Assembly (NCBI RefSeq): GCF_015476655.1
Contig: NZ_JABFHF010000026.1
Location: 1 to 64,000, forward strand
DNA: 64,000 nucleotides
Reading direction: 5' to 3'
DNA from: Aquiflexum lacus
GTDB taxonomy: Bacteria; Bacteroidota; Bacteroidia; Cytophagales; Cyclobacteriaceae
Below are positions 8,388 through 16,705 of the stretch, piece by piece. A model generated the notes under the pieces. That model made no database searches, was not told the DNA's origin, and was given only the letters and a program-made list of their open reading frames with translations. Each line of letters begins with the position of its first letter. Positions within the stretch are counted from its first letter, which is position 1. The translations under genes were made by a program, and so were the position numbers.

Positions 8388-9653
8388 TTATTGTACTTCG
8401 AAACTTGTTCTTCTGGCCAATTGTCTAGCATCGGCTGATTGTTTATCTACACTTGTATCTTCGCCATATCCTTTGTAGGTAACTCTGGATGCATCAATAC
8501 CTGCTGAAATCAAAAGATCATATACTGCTTTAGCTCTTCTTTCTGACAATTTCATGTTATAATCCTCAGGACCTAACTCATCAGCAAAACCTTTAACTTC
8601 CAACTTCACTCCAGGATTTCTCTTCAAGAAATTAGCAACATAATTTGTTGCAGAAGCTGAATAACCTAATGGCTTAGCACTGTCAAAAGCGAAATAAACA
8701 TTTACATAACCTTCATTGATAGCCTTTTTGAAGTAATCAACTTCTTTAGCTTCTTCTTCAATTGGACATCCATTGTTTGATGCAGGTCCAGGAGCAAAAG
8801 GACATTTGTCCAAATGGTCAGGAATACCATCTCCATCAGAATCTAAGGTTCTACCCATGTTATCTACTCTTGCACCAGAAGGAGTATTAGGCTCCTTGTC
8901 AAGATAATCAGGAATACCATCACCATCAGAATCTTTCAACATATCCTTGATTTCACCGATTTGCTGAGCCAATTCTGCTTTGGTGGCGTATTTATCTGCT
9001 TCCACATACCAATCAGCATGAGTAGATGCTTTACCAAGATAGAAATTTAATCCAATAGTTCCTGTCCACCAATTGGCTTTAGGTCCCTGGAAACTTGGAT
9101 CATTTGGACCAACGTTAGTATTACCGTCGAAAGAAACAGTTTGTCTTCCGTTAACGATCGTACTGATGTCGCCTGTTAAAGCAACTCTTTCACCTAATTT
9201 AATCTGTCCTGTTAGACCACCCATAATGTTATAAACATTATCATCTAATGGATTGGCATCAGGTCTAACTTGACCAATACCTGCTCCAAGGTGTCCTAAG
9301 AGATTGAAGGTTCTTGTGAAAGATTCCCACTTCATTATTCTTCCCAAATTGGCTACACCTTGTAGGTTCAACCTGTAGTAATTGGTTGAAAATGCAGGAG
9401 TATCACCTTTCTCATTGAAAGATCCAAGTCCATAATCAAGTTTTGCTCCAAACTTGTCATTGAACATGTATCTTACACCGAAGTCTACATGACCCAAACC
9501 AATGGGTGAGAAATAGTTTGGTGTTAACGGAGCCTGTGCATGATTAAATCCTCCGTTTAATTCTAGTGACCACTTGTTGTAGTCGCTTTGGGCGTTAACC
9601 GATAAGGCAACACACCCAGCCATGATTGTCGATAGTAGTATTTTTTTCATCAT
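8388..9653 (-). CDS. OmpA-family outer-membrane protein with TSP3 repeats
   Basis: The 421-residue protein has a signal peptide (MMKKILLSTIMAGCVALSVNAQ), an N-terminal beta-barrel of about 200 residues (DFGVRYMFNDKFGAKLDYGLG; TGTIGLNFYLG), and two calcium-binding thrombospondin-3-like repeats (DSDGDGIPDYLD and DSDGDGIPDHLD, near 245 and 275). The C-terminal OmpA domain (about 315-420) carries the peptidoglycan-binding pattern VKGFADELGPEDYNMKLSERRA. It therefore probably links the outer membrane to peptidoglycan. It is transcribed alone, divergent from the peptidase at 9828, with its own terminator, and is likely abundant, as is usual for this family. Confidence 0.93.
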   Translation of the reverse strand: MMKKILLSTIMAGCVALSVNAQSDYNKWSLELNGGFNHAQAPLTPNYFSPIGLGHVDFGVRYMFNDKFGAKLDYGLGSFNEKGDTPAFSTNYYRLNLQGVANLGRIMKWESFTRTFNLLGHLGAGIGQVRPDANPLDDNVYNIMGGLTGQIKLGERVALTGDISTIVNGRQTVSFDGNTNVGPNDPSFQGPKANWWTGTIGLNFYLGKASTHADWYVEADKYATKAELAQQIGEIKDMLKDSDGDGIPDYLDKEPNTPSGARVDNMGRTLDSDGDGIPDHLDKCPFAPGPASNNGCPIEEEAKEVDYFKKAINEGYVNVYFAFDSAKPLGYSASATNYVANFLKRNPGVKLEVKGFADELGPEDYNMKLSERRAKAVYDLLISAGIDASRVTYKGYGEDTSVDKQSADARQLARRTSFEVQ

Positions 9654-9827
9654 AAAAAATTTTTTACGTTCAGATTTTGAGTGTTTAATTGATTTGATTT
9701 CAAATTTATAAACTTTAAACTATTCACAAATGTATATTAATATTTTAAAACTTTAAACTTTATCAAAAATCTTTTCAAATTTTCATATTTGTAAAACTAA
9801 GTTAAACCATACATAATTTCATCTAAT

Positions 9828-10736
9828 ATGGACCTTCTCAAGAAGTTACTGAAAATACAAAGTGTCGCAGGTAATGAACGTCCAATGACAGAATTTTTGA
9901 TCGAATATATTAATGAACGGAAAAGTATGTGGAAGGTTCAGCCTGAAATTTTTCATGGAGAAAAGTTTCATGATTGTTTATTGCTGAAATTCGGGACCCC
10001 AAGGACAGCAGTATTTTCTCACATAGATACTATAGGTTTTACTGTAAGGTATGAAAATCAGCTTGTGTCTATTGGAGGGCCTGAGGTAGAAAGCGATTTT
10101 CAATTGATTGGTGAGGATGGTTTAGGTCCGATATCATGTAGATTAGTTGAAATTGATGGGGATTTGTTTCATGATTTCCCGAGGTTAATTGAAAGAGGCA
10201 CATTACTATCATTTGCCCAAAATATTAAGATTAATGATAATTTTATTCAGGCAGCATACCTCGATAATCGATTGGGGATTTATAATTGTCTTAATATGTG
10301 TGAATCGCTTGAAAATGGTTGGGTTGTTTTCACTACATATGAAGAGCATGGAGGGGGCAGCGTTCCATTTTTATTAAAGTTTATCCAAGAGACCGCTCCG
10401 ATTAAACAGGCTTTGGTTTCTGACATTACATGGATTACAGAAGGAATTGATCATCATCGTGGGGTAGTGATCTCTATGCGTGATAAATTCATTCCTAGGA
10501 AGATGTATTTGGACAGAATTATCAAATTAGCAGAAGTGAGCGGTATCCCTTTCCAATTAGAGGTTGAAGGTTCGGGTGGAAGTGATGGGAGGGAAATACA
10601 ACATTCACCGTATGCGATTGATTGGTGTTTTATAGGAGCTGCCGAAGACAACGTGCATACACCATCAGAGAAGGTGTCACGGATTGATTTGGACTCTATG
10701 TTAGCTATGTATCAATATTTGATGAAACATCTATAA
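9828..10736 (+). CDS. M42-type metallopeptidase (aminopeptidase-like)
   Basis: The first residues (MDLLKKLLKIQSVAGNERPM) fit the M20/M42 aminopeptidase fold. Metal and catalytic residues can be matched: H in FSHIDTIGF, D in AAYLDNRLGIYN (bridging), EE in TTYEEHGGGSVP, D in LVSDITW and H in EDNVHTPSEKV. That set is typical of M42 glutamyl-aminopeptidases with two metals. At 302 residues it is shorter than most M42 members (around 350), so part of the dimerisation or lid region is reduced. Substrate is unknown. It is followed by the hpt promoter/hairpin region, so it is probably monocistronic. Confidence 0.82.
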   Translation: MDLLKKLLKIQSVAGNERPMTEFLIEYINERKSMWKVQPEIFHGEKFHDCLLLKFGTPRTAVFSHIDTIGFTVRYENQLVSIGGPEVESDFQLIGEDGLGPISCRLVEIDGDLFHDFPRLIERGTLLSFAQNIKINDNFIQAAYLDNRLGIYNCLNMCESLENGWVVFTTYEEHGGGSVPFLLKFIQETAPIKQALVSDITWITEGIDHHRGVVISMRDKFIPRKMYLDRIIKLAEVSGIPFQLEVEGSGGSDGREIQHSPYAIDWCFIGAAEDNVHTPSEKVSRIDLDSMLAMYQYLMKHL

Positions 10737-10776
10737 GGATTAGCAACTTAATCCAAGGAGGCCAAGCTTTTTTTTT

Positions 10777-10811
10777 TATATTTGTAATGCCCTTGCATAA
10801 AGGGCATTTTT
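10777..10811 (+). promoter_or_regulatory. hpt promoter box merged with a hairpin
   Basis: TATATTTG at 10777-10784 matches the Bacteroidota -7 box TAnnTTTG. A 9-bp stem follows at once: AATGCCCTT (786-794 of this kilobase) with AAGGGCATT (800-808) and then a T-run. Transcripts starting about 7 bases after the box would begin inside the left arm, so the hairpin would form only in read-through RNA from the upstream peptidase gene. It thus looks like a terminator overlapping the hpt start site. No clear TTG box is seen at the usual distance. Confidence 0.55.
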
Positions 10812-10821
10812 ATTTCTTAAT

Positions 10822-11349
10822 ATGGTATTGATAAAAGATAAAGAATTTGTACCTTATATTAGTGCAAGTACGCTGAAAAAGCGAATTGAAGAATTGGGTG
10901 CTGACATATCAAAAGATTTTTCAGATGGTCCGGCGGTTCTGATAGGAGTTTTGAATGGTGCTTTTATGTTTTTGTCAGATTTGACCAAGACTATCAAAGT
11001 TCCCATTGAAGTTACTTTTATTCGAGTAGCCTCATACATAGGTTCAGAGTCAAGTGGTGAAATAAAACATTTGATGGGACTGGATTTAGACTTAGAAGGG
11101 AAATCTGTAATTCTTGTCGAAGATATTATTGATACTGGATTAAGCATGAAATTTCTTTTGGAACTAATTAGGGACAAAAAACCAAAAAAAATTGCTGTGG
11201 CTTCTTTACTTTTGAAGCCTGATGCTTTGGTTCATGACATCAAAGTAGATTACCTGGGATTTGAAATATCAAATAGGTTTGTGGTGGGCTATGGAATGGA
11301 TTACGATGGATTGGGAAGAAATCTGCCTGCTTTATACCAATTAAAATAG
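10822..11349 (+). CDS. hpt: Hypoxanthine phosphoribosyltransferase
   Basis: Hpt converts hypoxanthine and guanine to IMP and GMP using PRPP. The PRPP loop VEDIIDTGLSM lies at residues 99-109 and is exact for the family; the GVLNGAFMFLSDL segment and a C-terminal FVVGYGMDYDGLGRNLP stretch that contacts the purine are also present. Length of 175 residues is normal. It stands directly ahead of adk and obg on the same strand, as in many Bacteroidota. Confidence 0.96.
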   Translation: MVLIKDKEFVPYISASTLKKRIEELGADISKDFSDGPAVLIGVLNGAFMFLSDLTKTIKVPIEVTFIRVASYIGSESSGEIKHLMGLDLDLEGKSVILVEDIIDTGLSMKFLLELIRDKKPKKIAVASLLLKPDALVHDIKVDYLGFEISNRFVVGYGMDYDGLGRNLPALYQLK

Positions 11350-11379
11350 TTGTCATTATATAAACAAAAGAAACCGATC

Positions 11380-11952
11380 ATGCTTAACATTGTGTTATTT
11401 GGCCCTCCAGGGGCAGGTAAAGGAACCCAAAGTGAAAAAATAATTGCTAAATACCACCTGACACACCTGTCCACTGGGGATCTGTTTAGGAAGCATTTAG
11501 GAGAAGGTACTGACCTTGGCCGATTGGCAAAAAAATATATGGATGAAGGCAGGCTGGTGCCTGACGAGGTTGTGATAGGAATGGTAGAAGATAAAATCAC
11601 ACATACCAAAGATACGAACGGTTTTATTTTTGATGGATTCCCCAGAACTGTGGCCCAAGCAGAAGCTTTGGACAGATTAATGGGAAAAAATAATATTAAG
11701 ATTTCGGGTATGATAGCTTTGGATGTGAAGGAAGAAATCTTAAAAGAACGAATAAGAGAGAGAGGAAAGACCTCGGGACGTTCAGATGATCAGGATGATT
11801 CAAAAATCGAAACTAGAATAAGAGTCTATTTGGATGAAACTTTGCCTGTTGCAACTTATTATGAAAAGCAGGGTAAATTCACCAAAATAAATGGTGTTGG
11901 TACAATTGAAGGTATTTTTGAGGATATCCAAAAAGTAATTGATAAGTTCTGA
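11380..11952 (+). CDS. adk: Adenylate kinase, short form
   Basis: Adk interconverts ATP, AMP and ADP. With the ATG at 11380 the protein has 190 residues and starts MLNIVLFGPPGAGKGTQSEK, with the P-loop at 7-15. The TTG at 11350 would add ten residues of unrelated sequence directly against the hpt stop and is rejected. The lid region (RGKTSGRSDDQDDSKIETRI) is the short type without the zinc-finger-like lid. Conserved FDGFPRTVAQA and nucleotide-binding arginines are present. A strong hairpin follows 37 bases after the stop. Confidence 0.96.
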   Translation: MLNIVLFGPPGAGKGTQSEKIIAKYHLTHLSTGDLFRKHLGEGTDLGRLAKKYMDEGRLVPDEVVIGMVEDKITHTKDTNGFIFDGFPRTVAQAEALDRLMGKNNIKISGMIALDVKEEILKERIRERGKTSGRSDDQDDSKIETRIRVYLDETLPVATYYEKQGKFTKINGVGTIEGIFEDIQKVIDKF

Positions 11953-11966
11953 TATAGAATATTTTG

Positions 11967-12016
11967 TACCTTTGTATCTGAATTTGTTCGGCTAAGCTTG
12001 GAGCTTAGCCGTTTTT
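11967..12016 (+). promoter_or_regulatory. Promoter box and strong hairpin in the adk-obg gap
   Basis: TACCTTTG (11967-11974) matches the -7 box TAnnTTTG. Fifteen bases on, a perfect 10-bp stem CGGCTAAGCT (11989-11998) pairs with AGCTTAGCCG (12002-12011) across a 3-base loop and is followed by five T. It has all the marks of an intrinsic terminator for adk, yet it ends only about 20 bases before the obg start. If the TACCTTTG box is used, the hairpin sits near the 5' end of the obg mRNA. Either a terminator or a leader structure is possible. Confidence 0.6.
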
Positions 12017-12035
12017 GTTAGAAAAAAATAAGAAA

Positions 12036-13031
12036 GTGGCTGATTCCAACTTTATAGATTATGTAAAATTTTGCTCCCGATCAGGAGCAGGTGGTGCAGG
12101 TTCCGTTCATTTCAGAAGGGAAAAGCACGTGCCAAAAGGTGGTCCTGATGGCGGTGACGGTGGCCGAGGAGCGCATATCATTCTAAAGGGAAGTGCTCAG
12201 CTTTGGACCCTTCTCCATCTTAAATATAAAAAGCATGTTATTGGAGAGGATGGTAAAGGTGGAGAGGGAGGTAGAAGAAAAGGGCGAGACGGAGTAGATG
12301 TGATATTGGAAGTGCCCTTGGGGACTGTTGCCAAGGATGCCGAAACAATGGAAACCAGATTCGAAGTCACTGAAGATGGACAAGAGGTGATTCTTACAGC
12401 AGGAGGCAGAGGTGGATTGGGCAATGATCACTTCAAAACAGCAACCAATCAAGCTCCGCACTTTGCACAGCCGGGCGAACCCGGGATTGAGGAGTGGATT
12501 ATTCTTGAATTGAAACTACTAGCGGATGTTGGGCTGGTAGGTTTTCCCAATGCTGGTAAATCAACACTCTTGTCAAGTATATCTGCCGCAAGACCTGAGA
12601 TTGGTGATTATCCTTTTACTACATTGGTGCCGAATCTTGGAGTAATAGGCTACAGGGATGATAAATCCTTTGTTATGGCGGATATTCCCGGGATTATAGA
12701 AGGTGCATCAGAAGGAAGGGGATTAGGGTTGAGATTTTTGAGACATATAGAAAGGAATTCTATCTTGTTATTTATGATTCCAGCAGATGCTGATAGTATA
12801 TCTGTTCAGTACAAGATCCTTCTTGGAGAATTGGAAAAATTCAATCCTGAACTTTTGGACAAGAAAAGACTGTTAGCCGTGACAAAATCCGATATGTTGG
12901 ACGATGAATTGATAGACCAAATGAAAGCGGATTTACCCAAAGACATACCCTCAGTTTTCATTTCATCGGTATCTCAATATAACCTGGATAAATTAAAAGA
13001 CATGTTATGGCAGGCTATTCATAGTCGATAA
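12036..13031 (+). CDS. obg: GTPase Obg/CgtA, 50S ribosome assembly
   Basis: Obg is an essential GTPase in large-subunit ribosome maturation and stress control. The glycine-rich Obg fold covers about the first 155 residues ([31 protein letters not shown]). The G domain follows with G1 [10 protein letters not shown]3 [17 protein letters not shown]4 TKSD and G5 SSVS. I choose the GTG at 12036 because Obg proteins begin close to SNFIDYVK; the TTG at 12015 falls directly after the terminator-like T-run. At 331 residues it lacks the optional C-terminal OCT extension. grpE follows on the same strand. Confidence 0.95.
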   Translation: MADSNFIDYVKFCSRSGAGGAGSVHFRREKHVPKGGPDGGDGGRGAHIILKGSAQLWTLLHLKYKKHVIGEDGKGGEGGRRKGRDGVDVILEVPLGTVAKDAETMETRFEVTEDGQEVILTAGGRGGLGNDHFKTATNQAPHFAQPGEPGIEEWIILELKLLADVGLVGFPNAGKSTLLSSISAARPEIGDYPFTTLVPNLGVIGYRDDKSFVMADIPGIIEGASEGRGLGLRFLRHIERNSILLFMIPADADSISVQYKILLGELEKFNPELLDKKRLLAVTKSDMLDDELIDQMKADLPKDIPSVFISSVSQYNLDKLKDMLWQAIHSR

Positions 13032-13105
13032 ATGTCAGTTTGTCAGAAAATGTGCAATGGCAAACAAATTGATGAATTGTTAAGAATTAAAAAATTTTAA
13101 AACAG

Positions 13106-13681
13106 ATGGCTGAGAAAGAGTTATTCAACGACCAACATTTCACTTCCGAAGAGCAAGAAGAAAATCAAGAGGAGCTGTCCAGGGAAGAGCAAGTCACTTC
13201 TGATGCAAAAGCTGAAACTAGTGAATTATCTCTGGAAGAAAAATTACAAAAAGAAGTAGCTGAACTAAAAGATAAATATGTCCGGCTTTATTCGGAATTT
13301 GAAAATTATAGAAGGAGGACTTCTAAGGAGCGCTTGGATTTGGTAAAGACGGCTTCTCAGGATTTGATGGCTGAAATTATTCCAATCATTGATGATTTTG
13401 AAAGAGCTTTTAAGGCTAGTGAGAACGAAGATAATCCTGTGAAAGTTAGAGATGGAAATCAATTGGTATTTCAGAAACTTGTTAAAATACTTGAAAATAA
13501 GGGTTTGAAACCTATGGATGATCTCATTGGTAAAACATTTGATCCAGATACCCAAGAAGCAATTACTCAAATCCCTTCTCCAACAGAGGGTATGAAAGGT
13601 AAAGTCATTGATGTAGTGGAAAGAGGATATACCCTCGGTGATAAAGTCATCAGGTATGCCAAAGTCGTGACTGGAGCATAA
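13106..13681 (+). CDS. grpE: GrpE nucleotide-exchange factor for DnaK
   Basis: GrpE releases ADP from DnaK. An acidic, disordered N-terminus (about 1-50) is followed by the long coiled-coil (LQKEVAELKDKYVRLYSEFENYRRRTSKER) and the beta-rich head with LKPMDDLIGKTFDPDTQEAI and VVERGYTLGDKVIRYAKVVV-like ending. Length of 191 residues is normal. dnaJ follows after 9 bases, so the two are co-transcribed; dnaK is not in the window. Confidence 0.95.
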   Translation: MAEKELFNDQHFTSEEQEENQEELSREEQVTSDAKAETSELSLEEKLQKEVAELKDKYVRLYSEFENYRRRTSKERLDLVKTASQDLMAEIIPIIDDFERAFKASENEDNPVKVRDGNQLVFQKLVKILENKGLKPMDDLIGKTFDPDTQEAITQIPSPTEGMKGKVIDVVERGYTLGDKVIRYAKVVTGA

Positions 13682-13690
13682 AAATAGAAT

Positions 13691-14797
13691 ATGGCAAAGA
13701 GAGACTATTACGAAATATTAGGGGTAAGTAAAGGTGCTGCTCCTGAAGAAATAAAAAAAGCATACAGGAAATTAGCAATACAATATCACCCTGATAAAAA
13801 TCCTGATAATCCTGAAGCGGAAGAAAAATTTAAGGAAGCAGCGGAAGCATATGAAGTCTTGAGTAATCCAGATAAGCGTCAGCGTTATGACCAATTTGGA
13901 CATCAGGGTCTAGGTGGAAGTGGTGGCTATAGTGGCGGTGGAATGAATATGGAAGATATTTTTTCACAGTTTGGAGATATTTTCGGTGGTGGAGGATTTG
14001 AATCTTTTTTTGGTGGAGGCAGAGGTGGCCGAAGGACAAAAAAAGGAACTAACCTTCGGGTAAAGCTTAAACTCAACCTTAAGGAAATTGCCAACGGAGT
14101 CGAAAAGAAAATCAAAGTAAAACGCCATATCATCGCTGATGGTGTTACTTTCAAAACCTGCCCTTCCTGTCAGGGATCAGGACAGATCAAAAAAGTGGTC
14201 AATACCATGTTGGGTCAAATGGTTTCAGCCAGCACTTGTTCAATTTGTGGCGGCAACGGTCAGATGGTGGATAAGAGGCCAAGTGAGGCCGATATCAGAG
14301 GATTGATTCTGAAAGAGGAAGTAATATCCATTAACATCCCGGCAGGTGTTGCTGATGGTATGCAATTGAGTATGTCTGGTAAGGGGAATGAAACTGCAGG
14401 TGGAATTCCAGGAGATTTACTGATAGTGATTGAGGAGATAGAGGACGAAACTCTTCAGAGGGATGGCAACAATGTAGTGTTTGACTTATATGTAAGTTTC
14501 ATAGATGCGGCATTGGGCTCCCAGATTGAAGTGCCCACCATAGATGGTAAAGTAAAGATTAAGCTTGATCCAGGCACACAAAGTGGAAAAATCCTCAGAT
14601 TGAAAGGAAAAGGAATTAGAGATATCAATGGTTATAGCATAGGGGACCAGCTAATCCATGTGAATGTTTGGACACCCAAACAACTTAGTAAAGATGAAAA
14701 ACAAATTTTAGAGAATCTGAAAGATTCAGATAATTTCAAGCCAGATCCAGGGAATTCTGAAAAGAGCTTTTTCGATAAAATGAAAGAATTTTTCTAA
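13691..14797 (+). CDS. dnaJ: DnaJ (Hsp40) with a reduced zinc-binding region
   Basis: The J domain is intact (residues 1-70, HPD at 33-35), followed by a G/F-rich linker ([29 protein letters not shown]) and the two C-terminal beta domains. The cysteine-rich part is unusual. Only two CxxCxGxG units are present, CPSCQGSG and CSICGGNG. Where motif 1 should be, the sequence reads [11 protein letters not shown], and where motif 4 should be it reads [15 protein letters not shown]. So at most one zinc site remains of the usual two. The frame is intact and the flanks align well, so this is not sequence error. It forms an operon with grpE and ends in a terminator. Confidence 0.94.
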   Translation: MAKRDYYEILGVSKGAAPEEIKKAYRKLAIQYHPDKNPDNPEAEEKFKEAAEAYEVLSNPDKRQRYDQFGHQGLGGSGGYSGGGMNMEDIFSQFGDIFGGGGFESFFGGGRGGRRTKKGTNLRVKLKLNLKEIANGVEKKIKVKRHIIADGVTFKTCPSCQGSGQIKKVVNTMLGQMVSASTCSICGGNGQMVDKRPSEADIRGLILKEEVISINIPAGVADGMQLSMSGKGNETAGGIPGDLLIVIEEIEDETLQRDGNNVVFDLYVSFIDAALGSQIEVPTIDGKVKIKLDPGTQSGKILRLKGKGIRDINGYSIGDQLIHVNVWTPKQLSKDEKQILENLKDSDNFKPDPGNSEKSFFDKMKEFF

Positions 14798-14805
14798 AAA
14801 TTTGG

Positions 14806-14831
14806 AGCCAGACAAAAATCTGGCTTTTTTT
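14806..14831 (+). terminator. Terminator of grpE-dnaJ
   Basis: AGCCAGA (14806-14812) pairs with TCTGGCT (14819-14825) around a CAAAAA loop and is followed by a T-run, 9 bases after the dnaJ stop. Confidence 0.88.
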
Positions 14832-14875
14832 ATGTCTTCAAGAACCTTTTAAATGGATCGCCGTAACCTTACCGT

Positions 14876-15763
14876 ATGCTGAACAGATTTAGCTTAATTA
14901 TAGGACTCTTTTTGGGGGTTATTTTCCAGCTTACGGCCCAAATCACCAAAGAATTTAAAATTGAAGAAAGGCGTGGGTACAATCTTGTTTATCTGGATTT
15001 CAATGTATACAAAGGTGTATCTGAGATCAAAAGAAAACAAGGAGATGAGTCTGTGTATATCAAATCAAATTTATCTAAAGTAAATATTTTGCCCTCATTT
15101 TTTCATGAAATCAGGGATGAAATTCTCTATGCCAATTTGGTTCATAGAAATGTTGAATCAGAAAATCTGGGAAAAAGTCTATCTTACAAGCTCTTTTCAA
15201 GCTCTAATGACGATTTTGAACACAAGTGGTCTGTTGGGTTGAATTCCAATTTTCTTTACGATCTTCATTTTTATTTTGGAATTGGTCTTGCCAATCTTGA
15301 CTTTTCTCATTTGCCAATCTCCAACTGCATTATAGAGTCTACTAGTGCTGATATCATACTCGATTATAGCAAAAAGACTGCAAACTCAGTAAAGATGGAT
15401 ACCATCATGGTTACCATCAATATGGGTAATCTTGAAGCTTTCAATCTTAATTATACCAATGCCAAGGAGATGATTTTTGAGGCTAACTATGGCACACTTA
15501 ATCTTTCTTTCTCAGATAATATGCCTGAATCCTGCAATATTCAAGCAATGGTGGGAGCAGGAAAAGTGAATCTTGAACTGCCTGACGATAGCCAACCTTT
15601 TATTGTCAAAATTAAATCCACTCCTATGTGCAGAACTTATATTCCCAAACATCTAAAAGATATAGGTAACAAAACATATGTCAGCAGAACCTATAAAGAA
15701 AATAGCAAGAATCTAATGACCTTCAATATTGATGTTTCTGTGGGATCTGTTACCTTAAAGTAA
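14876..15763 (+). CDS. Secreted beta-rich protein of unknown function
   Basis: A signal peptide (MLNRFSLIIGLFLGVIFQLTAQ) precedes about 270 residues. The C-terminal half shows short repeated strands with hydrophobic-polar alternation (CIIESTSADIILDYS; TIMVTINMGNLEAFNLNYTNAKEMIFEANYGTLNL; IQAMVGAGKVNLELPDDS), like the DUF4097 or adhesin-like beta-helix proteins that Bacteroidota export. The match is by pattern only. The likely site is the periplasm or outer surface. It lies between the dnaJ terminator and the ABC genes, 42 bases before the latter, and may be co-transcribed with them. Confidence 0.55.
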   Translation: MLNRFSLIIGLFLGVIFQLTAQITKEFKIEERRGYNLVYLDFNVYKGVSEIKRKQGDESVYIKSNLSKVNILPSFFHEIRDEILYANLVHRNVESENLGKSLSYKLFSSSNDDFEHKWSVGLNSNFLYDLHFYFGIGLANLDFSHLPISNCIIESTSADIILDYSKKTANSVKMDTIMVTINMGNLEAFNLNYTNAKEMIFEANYGTLNLSFSDNMPESCNIQAMVGAGKVNLELPDDSQPFIVKIKSTPMCRTYIPKHLKDIGNKTYVSRTYKENSKNLMTFNIDVSVGSVTLK

Positions 15764-15805
15764 AATACGCTCCTAAGTTTTATTATTTTACCAAAAAAAA
15801 ATTCT

Positions 15806-16705
15806 TTGGCTATCCTCGAAATCGAACATTTGAATAAAGCCTATGGGCCAAACAAGGCCTTAAGTGATGTTTCTTTAAGTATTCCGGAAGGAGGAATTTT
15901 TGGGTTGTTGGGGCCAAATGGGGCTGGAAAAACAACCCTGATCAGAATTATCAATCAAATTATAGAAGCTGACCAGGGACAGGTTCTGTTCAAAGGAGAA
16001 AAATTGCATCCAAAACATATTTCTAGAATAGGTTACTTACCTGAAGAAAGAGGTCTATACAAAAAAATGAAGGTTTGGGATCAATTGATCTATTTTGCCC
16101 GACTAAAAGGTATGCCTGCTGCCACTGCTAAAGAAAAGGTGACTTATTGGCTGAAAAAAATGGATATCAATTCCTGGAAGGACAAGAGGATTGATGACCT
16201 TTCAAAAGGAATGGCTCAAAAAGTGCAGTTTATTTCAACGATTATCCATGAGCCTGAGCTGCTTATTTTGGATGAACCATTTTCTGGCTTTGATCCTATC
16301 AATGCTGAAATCATTAAAGATGAAATACTGGAGTTGCGGGATAAGGGGATTACGCTGGTTTTGTCGACCCATAGGATGGAATCTGTAGAACTATTGTGTG
16401 ATCAAATTGCGATGATCCACAAGTCCTATAAAATTCTAGAAGGTAGTCTAGAAGATATCAAACAACAATTCAGACCTAATAAATATAAAGTTAGTCTTAT
16501 AAGTAGTGATGATAGTCTGCCATTGGAGTTTGGAGCACATTTAAAAAATGGAGTTGCCACATTTACATTGCCTCTTGGGCAAAACTCCCCAAACCAATTG
16601 CTTCTCAAAATGATGTCTTACGGGGAAGTGGTCAGTTTTCAGGAAATACTTCCCAGTATGGAAGAAATTTTCATCCAACAGGTAAAAGAATATTCAAATG
16701 AGTAA
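15806..16705 (+). CDS. ABC transporter ATP-binding protein (NatA-like)
   Basis: The 299 residues hold a complete nucleotide-binding domain: Walker A GLLGPNGAGKTTL near 33-45, a Q-loop region, signature DLSKGMAQKVQ, Walker B LLILDEPFSGFDP and the H-loop LVLSTHRME. The extra C-terminal 80 residues fit the DUF4162 extension of this exporter branch. The start is a TTG (15806); no ATG or GTG is available upstream in frame. It overlaps the permease gene by 8 bases. NatA-type pairs export sodium or small hydrophobic compounds; the substrate here is unknown. Confidence 0.92.
   Translation: MAILEIEHLNKAYGPNKALSDVSLSIPEGGIFGLLGPNGAGKTTLIRIINQIIEADQGQVLFKGEKLHPKHISRIGYLPEERGLYKKMKVWDQLIYFARLKGMPAATAKEKVTYWLKKMDINSWKDKRIDDLSKGMAQKVQFISTIIHEPELLILDEPFSGFDPINAEIIKDEILELRDKGITLVLSTHRMESVELLCDQIAMIHKSYKILEGSLEDIKQQFRPNKYKVSLISSDDSLPLEFGAHLKNGVATFTLPLGQNSPNQLLLKMMSYGEVVSFQEILPSMEEIFIQQVKEYSNE

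Noticed and set aside
11350-11379. TTG start giving a longer adenylate kinase
   Set aside because: The extra ten residues are unlike Adk; the ATG at 11380 gives the P-loop at its usual place.
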